Shown: positions 1 to 7,168 of the stretch, in pieces | Numbering within the stretch: position 1 is the first letter of the stretch | Layout of the letters: each line of letters opens with the position of its first letter | DNA from: Prosthecobacter debontii | GTDB lineage: Bacteria; Verrucomicrobiota; Verrucomicrobiia; Verrucomicrobiales; Akkermansiaceae | Direction: 5' to 3' | DNA length: 8,790 nt | Assembly (NCBI GenBank): GCA_945883455.1 | Contig: CAMCXJ010000089.1 | Coordinates: forward strand, 1-8,790 | Translations under genes and position numbers: made by a program | Notes under the pieces: generated by a model | Databases searched by the model: none | Seen by the model: only the letters and a program-made list of their open reading frames with translations | Told to the model about the DNA's origin: nothing

Positions 1-797
1 AAAACAAAATCGGCCGGGCCGGTGAGGGTTACGTTGGAGAAGGAAGATTCACCGATTTTCTCAAAGCCAATGGTAAGGGTATCGCCACCCTCGACATCGA
101 CTTTCACAGGTGATGAGGCACCGGTGAGGAGATGGTGGATGAGGGCCGAGGCGACCATACCGGTGCCGCAAGCGAGGGTCTCGTCCTCGACACCGCGCTC
201 GTAAGTGCGGATCGAGATCTGACCGGGGGAGAGGACTTTGGCGAAGTTCGCGTTCGTGCCGGCGGGGGCGAAGTGCGGGTGGTTACGGATGTTTTGGCCG
301 TGGTTGAAGACATCGGTGTTTTCCAGGTCGTCCACGAAGCTCACCACGTGAGGAACTCCGGTATTCACGGAATGCAGGTCGCCCGCGAAGCCGTCGACAC
401 GCACCGGGCAATTCAGCTCAAGATCCTTAGGAACGGACATAGCGATACGGACATCGTCTCCGATGATTTCCGCCGTCAGAGTGCCTGCGATCGTTTCAAA
501 GCTGACGCTGTCGGGCAGTTCCTCGTCTCCCGAAAGGTGAGCAGTGAAGAATCCGAAGCAGCGCGCGCCGTTGCCGCACATCTCCGCCTCGCCGCCGTCG
601 GCGTTGTAGTAGCGGAATTTGTAGTCCGCGCCCTTTTCCGCAGGCTCCACGGCGAGCAGGCCATCGGCCCCGATGCCGCGGTGGCGGTCGCAGAGCGCGG
701 CGATGGTGTCCTCATCGAGGGAGATGGAGAGATCGCGGTTGTCGATGACGATGAAGTCATTGCCCGCGCCGTTCATTTTGTAGAAGTGTAGGAGCAT
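1..797 (-). CDS. dapF: Diaminopimelate epimerase DapF (3' end cut by window edge)
   Basis: Converts LL- to meso-diaminopimelate in the cytoplasm, the penultimate step of lysine synthesis and the source of the peptidoglycan cross-linking residue. Translating the minus strand from the ATG at 797 gives 265 uninterrupted codons. Family landmarks appear in order: KMNGAGNDF at residues 7-15; the first catalytic cysteine at C74 in MCGNGARC; NTGVPHVV at 145-152; GTNANF at 180-185; and the second catalytic cysteine at C210 in ETLACGTG. The frame ends at the edge in TGPADFV, a typical DapF C-terminus, so only about ten residues should be missing. No Shine-Dalgarno is visible. The start fits the usual short N-terminus before the KMxGAGNDF motif. 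It lies downstream of trpA on the same strand, across a 141-bp gap filled with repeats. The identification is firm. Confidence 0.97.
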   Translation of the reverse strand, partial: MLLHFYKMNGAGNDFIVIDNRDLSISLDEDTIAALCDRHRGIGADGLLAVEPAEKGADYKFRYYNADGGEAEMCGNGARCFGFFTAHLSGDEELPDSVSFETIAGTLTAEIIGDDVRIAMSVPKDLELNCPVRVDGFAGDLHSVNTGVPHVVSFVDDLENTDVFNHGQNIRNHPHFAPAGTNANFAKVLSPGQISIRTYERGVEDETLACGTGMVASALIHHLLTGASSPVKVDVEGGDTLTIGFEKIGESSFSNVTLTGPADFV

Positions 798-805
798 GTG
801 GTTGG

Positions 806-833
806 AAACTTTAAACTTTAAAATTTAAACCCT
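806..833 (+). repeat. Heptanucleotide repeat block 1 (AAACTTT type)
   Basis: Four consecutive 7-bp units read on the plus strand: AAACTTT at 806 and again at 813, AAAATTT at 820, and AAACCCT at 827. The block starts 8 bp upstream of the dapF start codon, so it would lie in the dapF 5' leader. A 7-bp period is not a multiple of three, which argues against coding. It is the inverted partner of block 2 at 912-939. Its function is unknown. Confidence 0.8.
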
Positions 834-847
834 AAGGAAGAATCCTT
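834..847. repeat. Short palindrome at the inner end of heptad block 1
   Basis: AAGGAAGAATCCTT: a 5-bp perfect stem (AAGGA/TCCTT) around a 4-nt loop, directly following block 1. It is too short, and lacks the T-run, to be called a terminator on its own. A comparable small palindrome sits at the inner end of block 2. Confidence 0.55.
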
Positions 848-857
848 GGACGGGCGG

Positions 858-886
858 AATATTGCGGAGGAGGCTGGCGAAGGCAA
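858..886 (-). promoter_or_regulatory. Candidate sigma70-type promoter for dapF
   Basis: On the minus strand, TTGCCT (complement of 881-886) and AATATT (complement of 858-863) are separated by exactly 17 bp. Each hexamer matches 4 of 6 positions of the TTGACA/TATAAT consensus. If used, transcription would start near 850 and the dapF leader would include the whole of heptad block 1. The matches are weak, so this is a guess from spacing and position. Confidence 0.25.
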
Positions 887-895
887 GGCGGCACA

Positions 896-908
896 CAAGA
901 CACTCTTG
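896..908. repeat. Short palindrome at the inner end of heptad block 2
   Basis: CAAGACACTCTTG: a 5-bp perfect stem (CAAGA/TCTTG) around a 3-nt loop. It sits 3 bp inside heptad block 2 and mirrors the palindrome beside block 1. It could act as a weak hairpin downstream of trpA, but no T-run follows it on the minus strand. Confidence 0.5.
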
Positions 909-911
909 CTT

Positions 912-939
912 GGGATTTAAAGGTTAAGGTTTGAAGTTT
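912..939 (-). repeat. Heptanucleotide repeat block 2, inverted relative to block 1
   Basis: Read on the minus strand, four 7-bp units follow one another: AAACTTC (complement of 933-939), AAACCTT (926-932 region), AACCTTT and AAATCCC (ending at 912). The first A is the last base of the trpA stop codon, so the block begins exactly where trpA ends. Compared unit by unit with block 1, including the following AAG, 25 of 31 positions agree. The two blocks could therefore pair as imperfect inverted arms around an interior of roughly 75 bp. Confidence 0.78.
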
Positions 940-1727
940 CACCGGATCGCGTCGATCAGCGGCTTCGTAAAATCTTTTACCGCTTGGGCCGGGTTTGTGA
1001 GGTTGAGCTCCACTTGTTTCACAATAGCGGAGCCGACGATCACGCCGTCGCAGGATTTCGCAACCATCGCCGCCTGCTCCGGATTCGAGATACCGAAGCC
1101 GACGCAGACCGGTACATCGGTGTGCGCCTTGATCGCGGCGACCTGCGCCGGGATCGTCTCTGCTGGAGCGGAGTGGCCGCCGGTCACGCCGCTGCGCGAA
1201 AGGGCGTAGATGAATCCTTCTGCTTGCTGCGCGAGGAATTTCACCCGCTCCGGCGGTGTCGAGGGGGCGATGAGTCGGATGTGGGAAAGTCCGTGGTTCT
1301 CTGCCAGCTCCGCAGAGAGCGAAGCCTCGTCCGGCGGCAGGTCGAGTAAAAGCACCCCGTCCGCTCCCGCCTCGACCGCGTCTTTCTGGAATTTGCCGAA
1401 ACCGTAGGTGAAAATCGGGTTCAGGTAGGTGAAAAGCACGAGAGGTGTTTTATCATTCGTCTTCCGGAACGCGCGGATCAACTCCAACGTCCGTGCCGTC
1501 GTCATCCCTGCCTTGAGTGCGCGGTCGGCCGCCATCTGGTTGACGATCCCGTCTGCCAACGGATCGGAAAACGGTAGTCCCAGTTCTATCACATCCGCCC
1601 CGATTTCCGCCAAAGCATGCATGATTTCCAGCGAGAGATCAAACGACGGATCTCCTGCCGCCACGTAGGCGACAAAAGCTTTTCGATGATCGGCTTTTAA
1701 GGCAGAGAAGGTATCGGCGAGACGCAT
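939..1727 (-). CDS. trpA: Tryptophan synthase alpha subunit
   Basis: The cytoplasmic alpha subunit cleaves indole-3-glycerol phosphate to indole and glyceraldehyde 3-phosphate, and passes indole to the beta subunit TrpB, which is not encoded in this window. The product has 262 residues, the usual family size. Visible hallmarks are the (beta/alpha)8-barrel signature ELGLPFSDPLADG at 48-60, with catalytic Glu48 and Asp59 (E. coli Glu49 and Asp60); YALSRSGVTG at 174-183; GFGIS at 210-214; and the phosphate-binding GSAIVK at 232-237. The ATG at 1727 is chosen because MRLADTF fits the family N-terminus. The frame stays open upstream to a TTG at 1802, which would add 25 unrelated residues. The nearest GGAG is about 15 bp away, too far for a normal Shine-Dalgarno. 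It follows the P450 gene by 137 bp and precedes dapF on the same strand. Confidence 0.96.
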   Translation of the reverse strand: MRLADTFSALKADHRKAFVAYVAAGDPSFDLSLEIMHALAEIGADVIELGLPFSDPLADGIVNQMAADRALKAGMTTARTLELIRAFRKTNDKTPLVLFTYLNPIFTYGFGKFQKDAVEAGADGVLLLDLPPDEASLSAELAENHGLSHIRLIAPSTPPERVKFLAQQAEGFIYALSRSGVTGGHSAPAETIPAQVAAIKAHTDVPVCVGFGISNPEQAAMVAKSCDGVIVGSAIVKQVELNLTNPAQAVKDFTKPLIDAIR

Positions 1728-1864
1728 GGGTGCGACGCTAGACTCCAAACTACGGATGGGAAACCTAAATTCGGTCTGAAGGGATCCGTATGCTTCGCCC
1801 AAGGAATGATATCTGCGTGATACTCCCTAATGCGGGGAATGGAGCGGATTTCGTTTTTTGCAAT

Positions 1865-3010
1865 TTAATGGTTCACTTCGAAAAATTTCGCAATCAACAG
1901 CTCGTAACCGATTTTGCGGGTGTAGTCCGGTTCATTTTCGATGAGTTCCAAGGTCTCGGAAATTTTGATATGTGAAACCCTTTCCGCTAATTTCTGGATT
2001 AGGCCGCGCACGATGGCGCGAGCGTGATGCGCTCCGAGGCAAAGGTGCGCCCCAAATCCGAAGGCCACATGGGGGTTTGGCTTGCGGTCGAGCCGGATCT
2101 CGTTCGGCTCGGCAAAGACATCGGGATCGCGGTTGGCAGACGACCAGCATAGTGAGACGCGGCCTTGCGGCTGCACCTCGAATCCGAACACATCACTCTT
2201 CACCGGGCAGACCCGCCCGATGTGCGTGAGCGGGATGAACACTCGGAAAAACTCTTCGGATGCGAGGGTGATCCTATCGGGCTTTTCTCTGATCCAGCAT
2301 AAGGCTTGGGGATTCTCCGCAAAATAAGAAATGATGCGAGTGACGGTATGGATGATCGTGTCGCGGCCGCCGGCAAAAGCGATGTTCGCATAGCCGAGTT
2401 TTTCCTCCATGGTAAGCGGCCGTCCGTCGAATTGCGCTTGGTTTAGAGCGGAAAAGAAATCGTCTCCCGGTTCTTCCGCTGCGGCCTCGAACATCCGCTG
2501 GCAGTATTGCTCCATGAACGGCCCCTTGGATGTTCCGTCGCCGTCCTTGAATACGTGAATTCCCCAACTCACCCATAGCTCCGCTTCTTTTTCGGAAACA
2601 TTGAGCAGATATGCGAGGGCGTATGATTGCAGCGGGATGGCGAAGTCTTTCACCGCATCGATAGAATCGGCTGCCAGTGCTTTTGTCAGGAGTGAGTCGA
2701 TCAAGTCATGAATTTTCGCGATCACATCGGGCTGCTTAGGGCGCAGAAAAAACGGCTCGACGATTTTCCGATATTCCGAGTGCGCAGGTGGATCGACTTC
2801 CAGTGGATATTGGCGAACCGTGCGGACATTCTCTTCCGAGGGGATAGGCACCCGCAGCGGCGCGTCAGAACTAAATTTGGCGGTATCTTTTGCGGCTTCG
2901 CGGACGTCCTTGTGCCGTAGGATCATCGGCACCCGTTCACCATCGAACGTGCCGATGTGGATCGGGCATTTTGCCCGGGCTTCTTGGAATGGATCGTCGT
3001 GATTTTTCAT
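1865..3010 (-). CDS. Cytochrome P450, soluble bacterial type
   Basis: A heme-thiolate monooxygenase of 381 residues, slightly short for the family (about 400), with no membrane anchor, so probably cytoplasmic. Diagnostic elements appear in order: DPPAHSEYRK at 73-82 (helix C region); the oxygen-activation motif GGRDT at 214-218 in helix I, with the acid/Thr pair D217/T218; the ExxR motif EFFR at 253-256; and the heme loop FGFGAHLCLG at 317-326, with Cys324 as axial ligand. All key residues are present, so the enzyme is probably active. The substrate cannot be read from sequence. Class I bacterial P450s need a ferredoxin and a reductase, and neither is adjacent. Sampled G+C is visibly lower than in the transporter genes. 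The ATG at 3010 lacks a clear Shine-Dalgarno. The gene is divergent from the DUF1080 gene and upstream of trpA. Confidence 0.95.
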   Translation of the reverse strand: MKNHDDPFQEARAKCPIHIGTFDGERVPMILRHKDVREAAKDTAKFSSDAPLRVPIPSEENVRTVRQYPLEVDPPAHSEYRKIVEPFFLRPKQPDVIAKIHDLIDSLLTKALAADSIDAVKDFAIPLQSYALAYLLNVSEKEAELWVSWGIHVFKDGDGTSKGPFMEQYCQRMFEAAAEEPGDDFFSALNQAQFDGRPLTMEEKLGYANIAFAGGRDTIIHTVTRIISYFAENPQALCWIREKPDRITLASEEFFRVFIPLTHIGRVCPVKSDVFGFEVQPQGRVSLCWSSANRDPDVFAEPNEIRLDRKPNPHVAFGFGAHLCLGAHHARAIVRGLIQKLAERVSHIKISETLELIENEPDYTRKIGYELLIAKFFEVNH

Positions 3011-3184
3011 GGTGTGTGGTCAGAACGGATCGGAGGAGTGAAACGAATGATCAGCTCTTTGGCGACACAAACGATAACGGGTGCTCGGGCGCTACTACAA
3101 CCGCATCGCGAACGCTACATTCATTGCCGAGCGATATGCCTTTCGGCTGGACTGCTGCAGATGTGATCGTTACGTTTTCGCTTC
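3011..3184. other. Divergent intergenic region, P450 / DUF1080 gene
   Basis: This 174-bp region between two divergently transcribed genes should hold both promoters. I found no pair of hexamers with acceptable spacing, no strong palindrome and no heptad repeat block here. It encodes no recognisable peptide. Confidence 0.5.
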
Positions 3185-3886
3185 ATGAAAATACACAGTT
3201 TGTTGCTATCACTCGCGTTCGGTCTCATGGCATCTTCCGCGATGGCCGATGAAGGTTTTATTTCCATTTTCAACGGCAAGGATCTAGCTGGCTGGAAATC
3301 GAACGAGGAGACGCCGGGCTCTTTCACGGTGGTGGACGGTGCGATTAAGGTGGGTGACGGACGCGCGCATCTGTTTTACATGGGTGCGGATGGCAAGGCA
3401 TCCTTCACGGACTTCGAACTGAAGCTGAAGGTTATGACGACGGCCAAGGCGAACGGCGGTATTTATTTCCACACGGAATATCAGGAGAAGGGCTGGCCTT
3501 CCAAAGGCTTCGAGTGCCAGGTGAACGCCTCGCACGGCGACCCGAGGAAAACCGGCAGCCTTTACGGTGTTTCCGATGTCCTTGTATTGGTGGACGGTCA
3601 GCAGGCGCCGAAGGGTAGCTTGGAGGGACGTGTTGTGGAAAAAGCGCCGAATGTGGACGGTGAATGGTTTGAATATCACATTGCCGTCAAAGGCAACAAG
3701 ATCACGGTGAAGGTGAATGGGGTGATCGCGGTGGAATGGACTCAGCCGGAAGGGTTTGATCCAGCGAAAGCTTTGCAAGGTATGCCGGGTCGCAAGCTGA
3801 GCAGCGGCACCTTCGCGCTTCAAGGTCATGATCCCGGCAGCGTCGCCTACTACAAGGACATCATGTTGAAGGTGAAACTGAATTGA
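3185..3886 (+). CDS. Secreted DUF1080 / 3-keto-disaccharide hydrolase family protein
   Basis: A 233-residue exported protein of the DUF1080 family (Pfam PF06439, concanavalin-like beta-sandwich, annotated as 3-keto-disaccharide hydrolase). The N-terminus is a classical signal peptide: Lys2, a hydrophobic run to about residue 15, and an Ala-Met-Ala site predicting cleavage after residue 21. The mature part shows the family pattern in order: FISIFNGKDLAGW, then NGGIYFHTEY, GFECQVNASHGD, TGSLYGVSD, EWFEYHIAVKGNKI with VNG, and the C-terminal ALQGHDPGSVAYYKDI. It essentially consists of this single domain. It probably acts on a sugar or glycoside outside the cytoplasm, although many family members have no tested substrate. 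No Shine-Dalgarno is visible before the ATG. The transporter genes follow in the same direction after 83 bp, so co-transcription is possible but unproven. Confidence 0.9.
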   Translation: MKIHSLLLSLAFGLMASSAMADEGFISIFNGKDLAGWKSNEETPGSFTVVDGAIKVGDGRAHLFYMGADGKASFTDFELKLKVMTTAKANGGIYFHTEYQEKGWPSKGFECQVNASHGDPRKTGSLYGVSDVLVLVDGQQAPKGSLEGRVVEKAPNVDGEWFEYHIAVKGNKITVKVNGVIAVEWTQPEGFDPAKALQGMPGRKLSSGTFALQGHDPGSVAYYKDIMLKVKLN

Positions 3887-3926
3887 ACTTTCACGGGTGT
3901 TAAACCGGATGCTGCCTGTTACTTCT

Positions 3927-3935
3927 TGCTATGAT
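3927..3935 (+). promoter_or_regulatory. Candidate extended -10 promoter element before the transporter genes
   Basis: TGCTATGAT is a TGn-extended -10 hexamer (TATGAT, 5 of 6 matches) in the gap after the DUF1080 gene. No -35 hexamer stands at the usual distance, which extended -10 promoters can tolerate. Transcription would begin near 3942, downstream of the ATG at 3931. If real, it supports the ATG at 3970 as the start of the binding protein. Confidence 0.3.
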
Positions 3936-3969
3936 ACGTGCAGGGTGGGAGTTTCTCTCGGACGCAGGC

Positions 3970-5454
3970 ATGAAGGGACGATTGATCGGAATTTTTGGTT
4001 TATTGGGTTTCATCGTCGGCCTGCCGCTGGTGATGAAACGTGAGACCCAGACGGCATCGCCCGCCTCTGCGGATGACCGGCTGGTAATCCTTTCCCCTCA
4101 TAACGAGTCGATCCGGAAAGAGTTCGGGGAAGCCTTCGCGGCGTGGTGGCGGGGGAAGACGGGGCGCTCGGTGTATGTCGATTGGCGGACGCCGGGAGGG
4201 ACATCCGAGATCCGGATGGTGATCGACGCGGGGTTCAAGGCGGCGGAGGAAACGGGGCGCGACGGGATCGGGGTGGATCTGTTTTTCGGCGGCGGGGAGC
4301 CGGATTTCGCGGGGCAGGCGAAGGCGGGACGGCTGGCGAAGCTGGATGTTTTCGATGACATGCCGGAGTTGTTCGGCAAGGGAGGGGTGATTCCGGAAAC
4401 GTTTACGGGCGAGCGCTACATCGCGGCAGAGAAGGATTGGGTGGGGACGTGCATGTCGCAGTTCGGGATTTGCTATAATCCGGATTTCATCCAGCGGCTG
4501 GGCATCGCCGCGCCGGATGAGTGGAAGGATCTCGGCGAGCCGGCGTATGCGGGGAGCCTGGCCTTGGCGGATCCGACGAAGAGCGGCTCGGTCGCGCGCA
4601 CCTTCGAGCTACTGGTGCAGGGGGAGATGCAAAGAGCTTTGAGAGATCAGACACTAGAATCCAGATACCAGAAGGTTGCTGCTGGGTGGGAGGACGGAAT
4701 TCGGTTGATCCAGCGGATGGGTGCGAACGCACGGTATTTCACAGATAGCGCCTCGAAGATCCCGCACGATGTAGGGCAGGGGAATGCGGCGGCGGGGATG
4801 TGCATTGATTTCTACGGGCGCAGCTACGCGGCGGATCTGATCACAAGCGAAGGGAAACCGCGCGTGGTCTGGATCGCGCCGAAGGGCGGGACGACACTGA
4901 GCTCTGATCCCATCGCTGTTTTGAAGGGTGCTCCGAACATGGCGCTTGCGCAGGAGTTCGTGAAATTTTGCCTGACGCAAGAAGCGCAGCGGCTGTGGTT
5001 CCAAATACCCGGCACCGTGGGCGGTCCGGAGGATCGCGCGCTGCACCGCACGCCGATCCGCCGCGACATGTATGAGGCGGAAATTCTCGCGCTGACCACC
5101 ATGCCCGGAGTGAACCCCTACGAGGACGAGGGGAATTTCACCTACGACCGCGCGCTTACCGGCCAGGTTTTCAACACGCTCCGGACCTTGGTGAAAGTGA
5201 TGTGCATCGACTCTCATGAGGAGATGAAAGCGGCGTGGGAGGCGATCATCGCGGCGGGCATGCCGGAGGACGCGCTGGTGGTTTTCCAGGATGTTTCGAA
5301 AGTCACGTATGCCATCGCCGGGCAGGGTGATGCGGGCTTGGACAGCAAGGACACGATGGTGCAGGCGGCGCGGATGAAGGAACTGGGCGAGTGGTTCCGC
5401 GCGAACTACAGGGAGGCGCGGCGCATCGCTGAAACGAAAGGGGCGCGGCCATGA
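3970..5454 (+). CDS. ABC importer solute-binding protein (iron/polyamine-type family)
   Basis: An extracytoplasmic binding protein that delivers a solute to the downstream permease. From the ATG at 3970 it has 494 residues. An in-frame ATG at 3931 would add 13 residues ahead of the signal. The later start is preferred because it gives the Met-Lys-Gly-Arg n-region followed by a hydrophobic segment (IGIFGLLGFIVGLPLVM), like a signal peptide or anchor. A possible Ala-Ser-Ala cleavage site lies about 34 residues in. The rest resembles type II periplasmic-binding folds of the FbpA/AfuA/PotD kind: LVILSPHNESIRKEF near the mature N-terminus, DLFFGGGEPDF, the WVGTCMSQFGICYNP hinge-like segment, LALADPTKSGSVARTFELL, and a late segment where EFVKFCLTQEAQ resembles the family C-lobe. 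It is longer than typical FbpA (about 330). The substrate cannot be assigned. Its last four bases overlap the permease start (ATGA), indicating translational coupling. Confidence 0.85.
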   Translation: MKGRLIGIFGLLGFIVGLPLVMKRETQTASPASADDRLVILSPHNESIRKEFGEAFAAWWRGKTGRSVYVDWRTPGGTSEIRMVIDAGFKAAEETGRDGIGVDLFFGGGEPDFAGQAKAGRLAKLDVFDDMPELFGKGGVIPETFTGERYIAAEKDWVGTCMSQFGICYNPDFIQRLGIAAPDEWKDLGEPAYAGSLALADPTKSGSVARTFELLVQGEMQRALRDQTLESRYQKVAAGWEDGIRLIQRMGANARYFTDSASKIPHDVGQGNAAAGMCIDFYGRSYAADLITSEGKPRVVWIAPKGGTTLSSDPIAVLKGAPNMALAQEFVKFCLTQEAQRLWFQIPGTVGGPEDRALHRTPIRRDMYEAEILALTTMPGVNPYEDEGNFTYDRALTGQVFNTLRTLVKVMCIDSHEEMKAAWEAIIAAGMPEDALVVFQDVSKVTYAIAGQGDAGLDSKDTMVQAARMKELGEWFRANYREARRIAETKGARP

Positions 5455-7160
5455 TGAACCGGACATTGGCGTGGGGGATCAGCCTGGCGGTGGTGGCGCT
5501 GTTTGCGGTGTTTTTCCTGTATCCGGCATGGATGGTGGTGAGGCAGGCGTTCGAGGCGACGAGTGCGGACGGGGAAAAGTTGTGGACGCTTGATTTCATC
5601 GGGTCGGTTTTTTCGAATCCGATCTACCGCGAGGGGCTTTGGAACGCGCTGATGATGGGGGTGGTGAGCACGCTGCTGACCTTGCTGATCGCCTTTCCGC
5701 TGGCGCTGGTGGCGCACCGTTATGATTTCGTAGGGAAAAAGTTTCTCGGCATCCTCGTGCTTGCGCCGATGATTTTGCCGCCGTTCGTGGGGGCGGTGGG
5801 GATCAAGCAGATGCTCGGCGTAAATGGTGCATTCAACGCGTTGCTCATCGATGTGGGGATGATGGACGCGGCCACGCCGTTCGATTGGCTGGCGGAGGGT
5901 CGTTTCCTCGGGATCGTGGTGATGAACGCGCTGCACCTTTACCCCATCCTCTACATGAACATCGCCGCCGCGCTGGCGAATCTAGATCCGGCGATGGAGC
6001 AGGCGGCGGAGAACCTCGGTTGCCCGCCGTGGAAACGTTTTTTCCGGATCACCCTGCCGCTGGCGATGCCCGGCGTGTTTGCGGGGAGCTCGCTGGTTTT
6101 CATCTGGTCGTTCACGGAGCTGGGCGTGCCGCTGGTGTTCGATTACGCGCGGATCGCGCCGGTGCAGATTTTCGACGGCATCAAGGGGCTGGAGAAAAAT
6201 CCGGTGCCATACGCCTTGACGGCTATCCTAATGGTGATCGCGGCGGCGGTATTTGCGCTGGCGAAGCTAGTGATGGGCCGCGCGCCGCTGGGCACCGCGC
6301 CGAGGCCGAAGGGGCGTAGCGACGGACAGAAAATCGGCGGCTGGAAAGGGCTGGCGTGTGCGGCGTTTTTCCTCGGCGTTTTCGTGATCGCATCCATCCC
6401 GCACGCCGGGGTGGTGCTACTTTCGCTGGCGGAGAGATGGTATGGCACGGTCATCCCGGATGAACTGACGATGCGGCATTACATCGAGGCGCTTGGCAAC
6501 GGGCTGGTGGTGCCTTCCATCCAAAACAGCCTGATGTATGCGGGCACAGCGTCCTTGCTGGCGGTCATCATCGGTGTGGGCGTGGCGTGGGTGGTGGTGA
6601 GGTCGGATCTGAAACTGCGGGGTTGGCTCGATGCGTTGGTGATGATGCCGCTGGCGGTGCCGGGGCTGGTGATGGCCTTCGGGTATCTGGCTCTCTCGCA
6701 GGAGGGGAAACCGTTCCATTTCCTCATCGGCGCAGGCGGAAATCCGTTTTTCCTGCTGGTGCTGGCGTATTGCATCCGGCGTCTGCCCTACGTGGTGCGG
6801 GCGGCGGTGGCGGGTTTGCAGCAGAGCAACCCTGCTCTGGAGGAAGCCGCCCGCTCGCTGGGCGCGACCCCGCTGCGGATGATGCGGCGGATCGCCATCC
6901 CACTGATCGGCGCAAACCTCGCCGCAGGCGCGATTCTTGGCTTCGCCTTTGCCATGCTGGAGGTCAGCGATAGCCTGATCCTCGCTCAGCAGGCGCAGCA
7001 TTACCCGATTACGAAAGCGATCTACACCCTCCTCAGCACGCTAGGCAACGGCACCGAACTGGCCGCCGCGCTGGGCGTGTGGGCGATGGTTTTCTTATCG
7101 GTAGCCATCATGGGAGCCGCCGTACTCGGCGGGAAACGCGGCGGGCTTTTCAAGGTGTAG
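5451..7160 (+). CDS. ABC importer permease, two fused transmembrane domains (FbpB-like)
   Basis: A 569-residue inner-membrane protein with about twelve hydrophobic segments in two homologous halves, joined by a polar linker near residues 276-298 (GRAPLGTAPRPKGRSDGQK). Each half carries the EAA loop that docks with the ATPase: EQAAENLGCPPWKRFFRITLP starting at 183 (half one) and EEAARSLGATPLRMMRRIAIP starting at 464 (half two). This fused arrangement is typical of ferric-iron type permeases (SfuB/FbpB) and relatives, so one polypeptide could form the whole channel. The start at 5451 overlaps the binding-protein stop by ATGA; a second ATG three bases later is an alternative start. No ATP-binding subunit follows. 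Instead a strong inverted repeat begins 8 bp after the stop and the next gene is convergent. The ferric-iron link comes from architecture only. Confidence 0.93.
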   Translation: MMNRTLAWGISLAVVALFAVFFLYPAWMVVRQAFEATSADGEKLWTLDFIGSVFSNPIYREGLWNALMMGVVSTLLTLLIAFPLALVAHRYDFVGKKFLGILVLAPMILPPFVGAVGIKQMLGVNGAFNALLIDVGMMDAATPFDWLAEGRFLGIVVMNALHLYPILYMNIAAALANLDPAMEQAAENLGCPPWKRFFRITLPLAMPGVFAGSSLVFIWSFTELGVPLVFDYARIAPVQIFDGIKGLEKNPVPYALTAILMVIAAAVFALAKLVMGRAPLGTAPRPKGRSDGQKIGGWKGLACAAFFLGVFVIASIPHAGVVLLSLAERWYGTVIPDELTMRHYIEALGNGLVVPSIQNSLMYAGTASLLAVIIGVGVAWVVVRSDLKLRGWLDALVMMPLAVPGLVMAFGYLALSQEGKPFHFLIGAGGNPFFLLVLAYCIRRLPYVVRAAVAGLQQSNPALEEAARSLGATPLRMMRRIAIPLIGANLAAGAILGFAFAMLEVSDSLILAQQAQHYPITKAIYTLLSTLGNGTELAAALGVWAMVFLSVAIMGAAVLGGKRGGLFKV

Positions 7161-7168
7161 AGTGGTTC

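Noticed and set aside
132..791. A 219-codon plus-strand open frame
   Set aside because: It lies antisense to dapF, whose conserved motifs are unbroken on the minus strand. The product has no recognisable domain and is explained by GC-rich third positions on the opposite strand.
827..835. AAACCCT unit resembling the plant-type telomere repeat (CCCTAAA)
   Set aside because: Only one unit matches exactly, the neighbouring units are degenerate, and it sits between two bacterial housekeeping genes.
806..939. CRISPR-like array in the trpA-dapF gap
   Set aside because: Units are 7 bp with no spacers, and the two blocks are in opposite orientation. No cas gene is nearby.
1728..1802. Upstream TTG start extending TrpA by 25 residues
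   Set aside because: The extra residues are unlike TrpA N-termini. The ATG at 1727 gives the normal family length of about 262.
4654..5466. A 270-codon minus-strand open frame
   Set aside because: It is the reverse-strand shadow of the binding-protein gene, rich in Arg, His and Pro as such shadows usually are, with no family motif.
6417..7001. A 194-codon minus-strand open frame
   Set aside because: It overlaps the second half of the permease, including the conserved EAA loop. Its His/Gln/Arg-rich composition is that of an antisense artefact.
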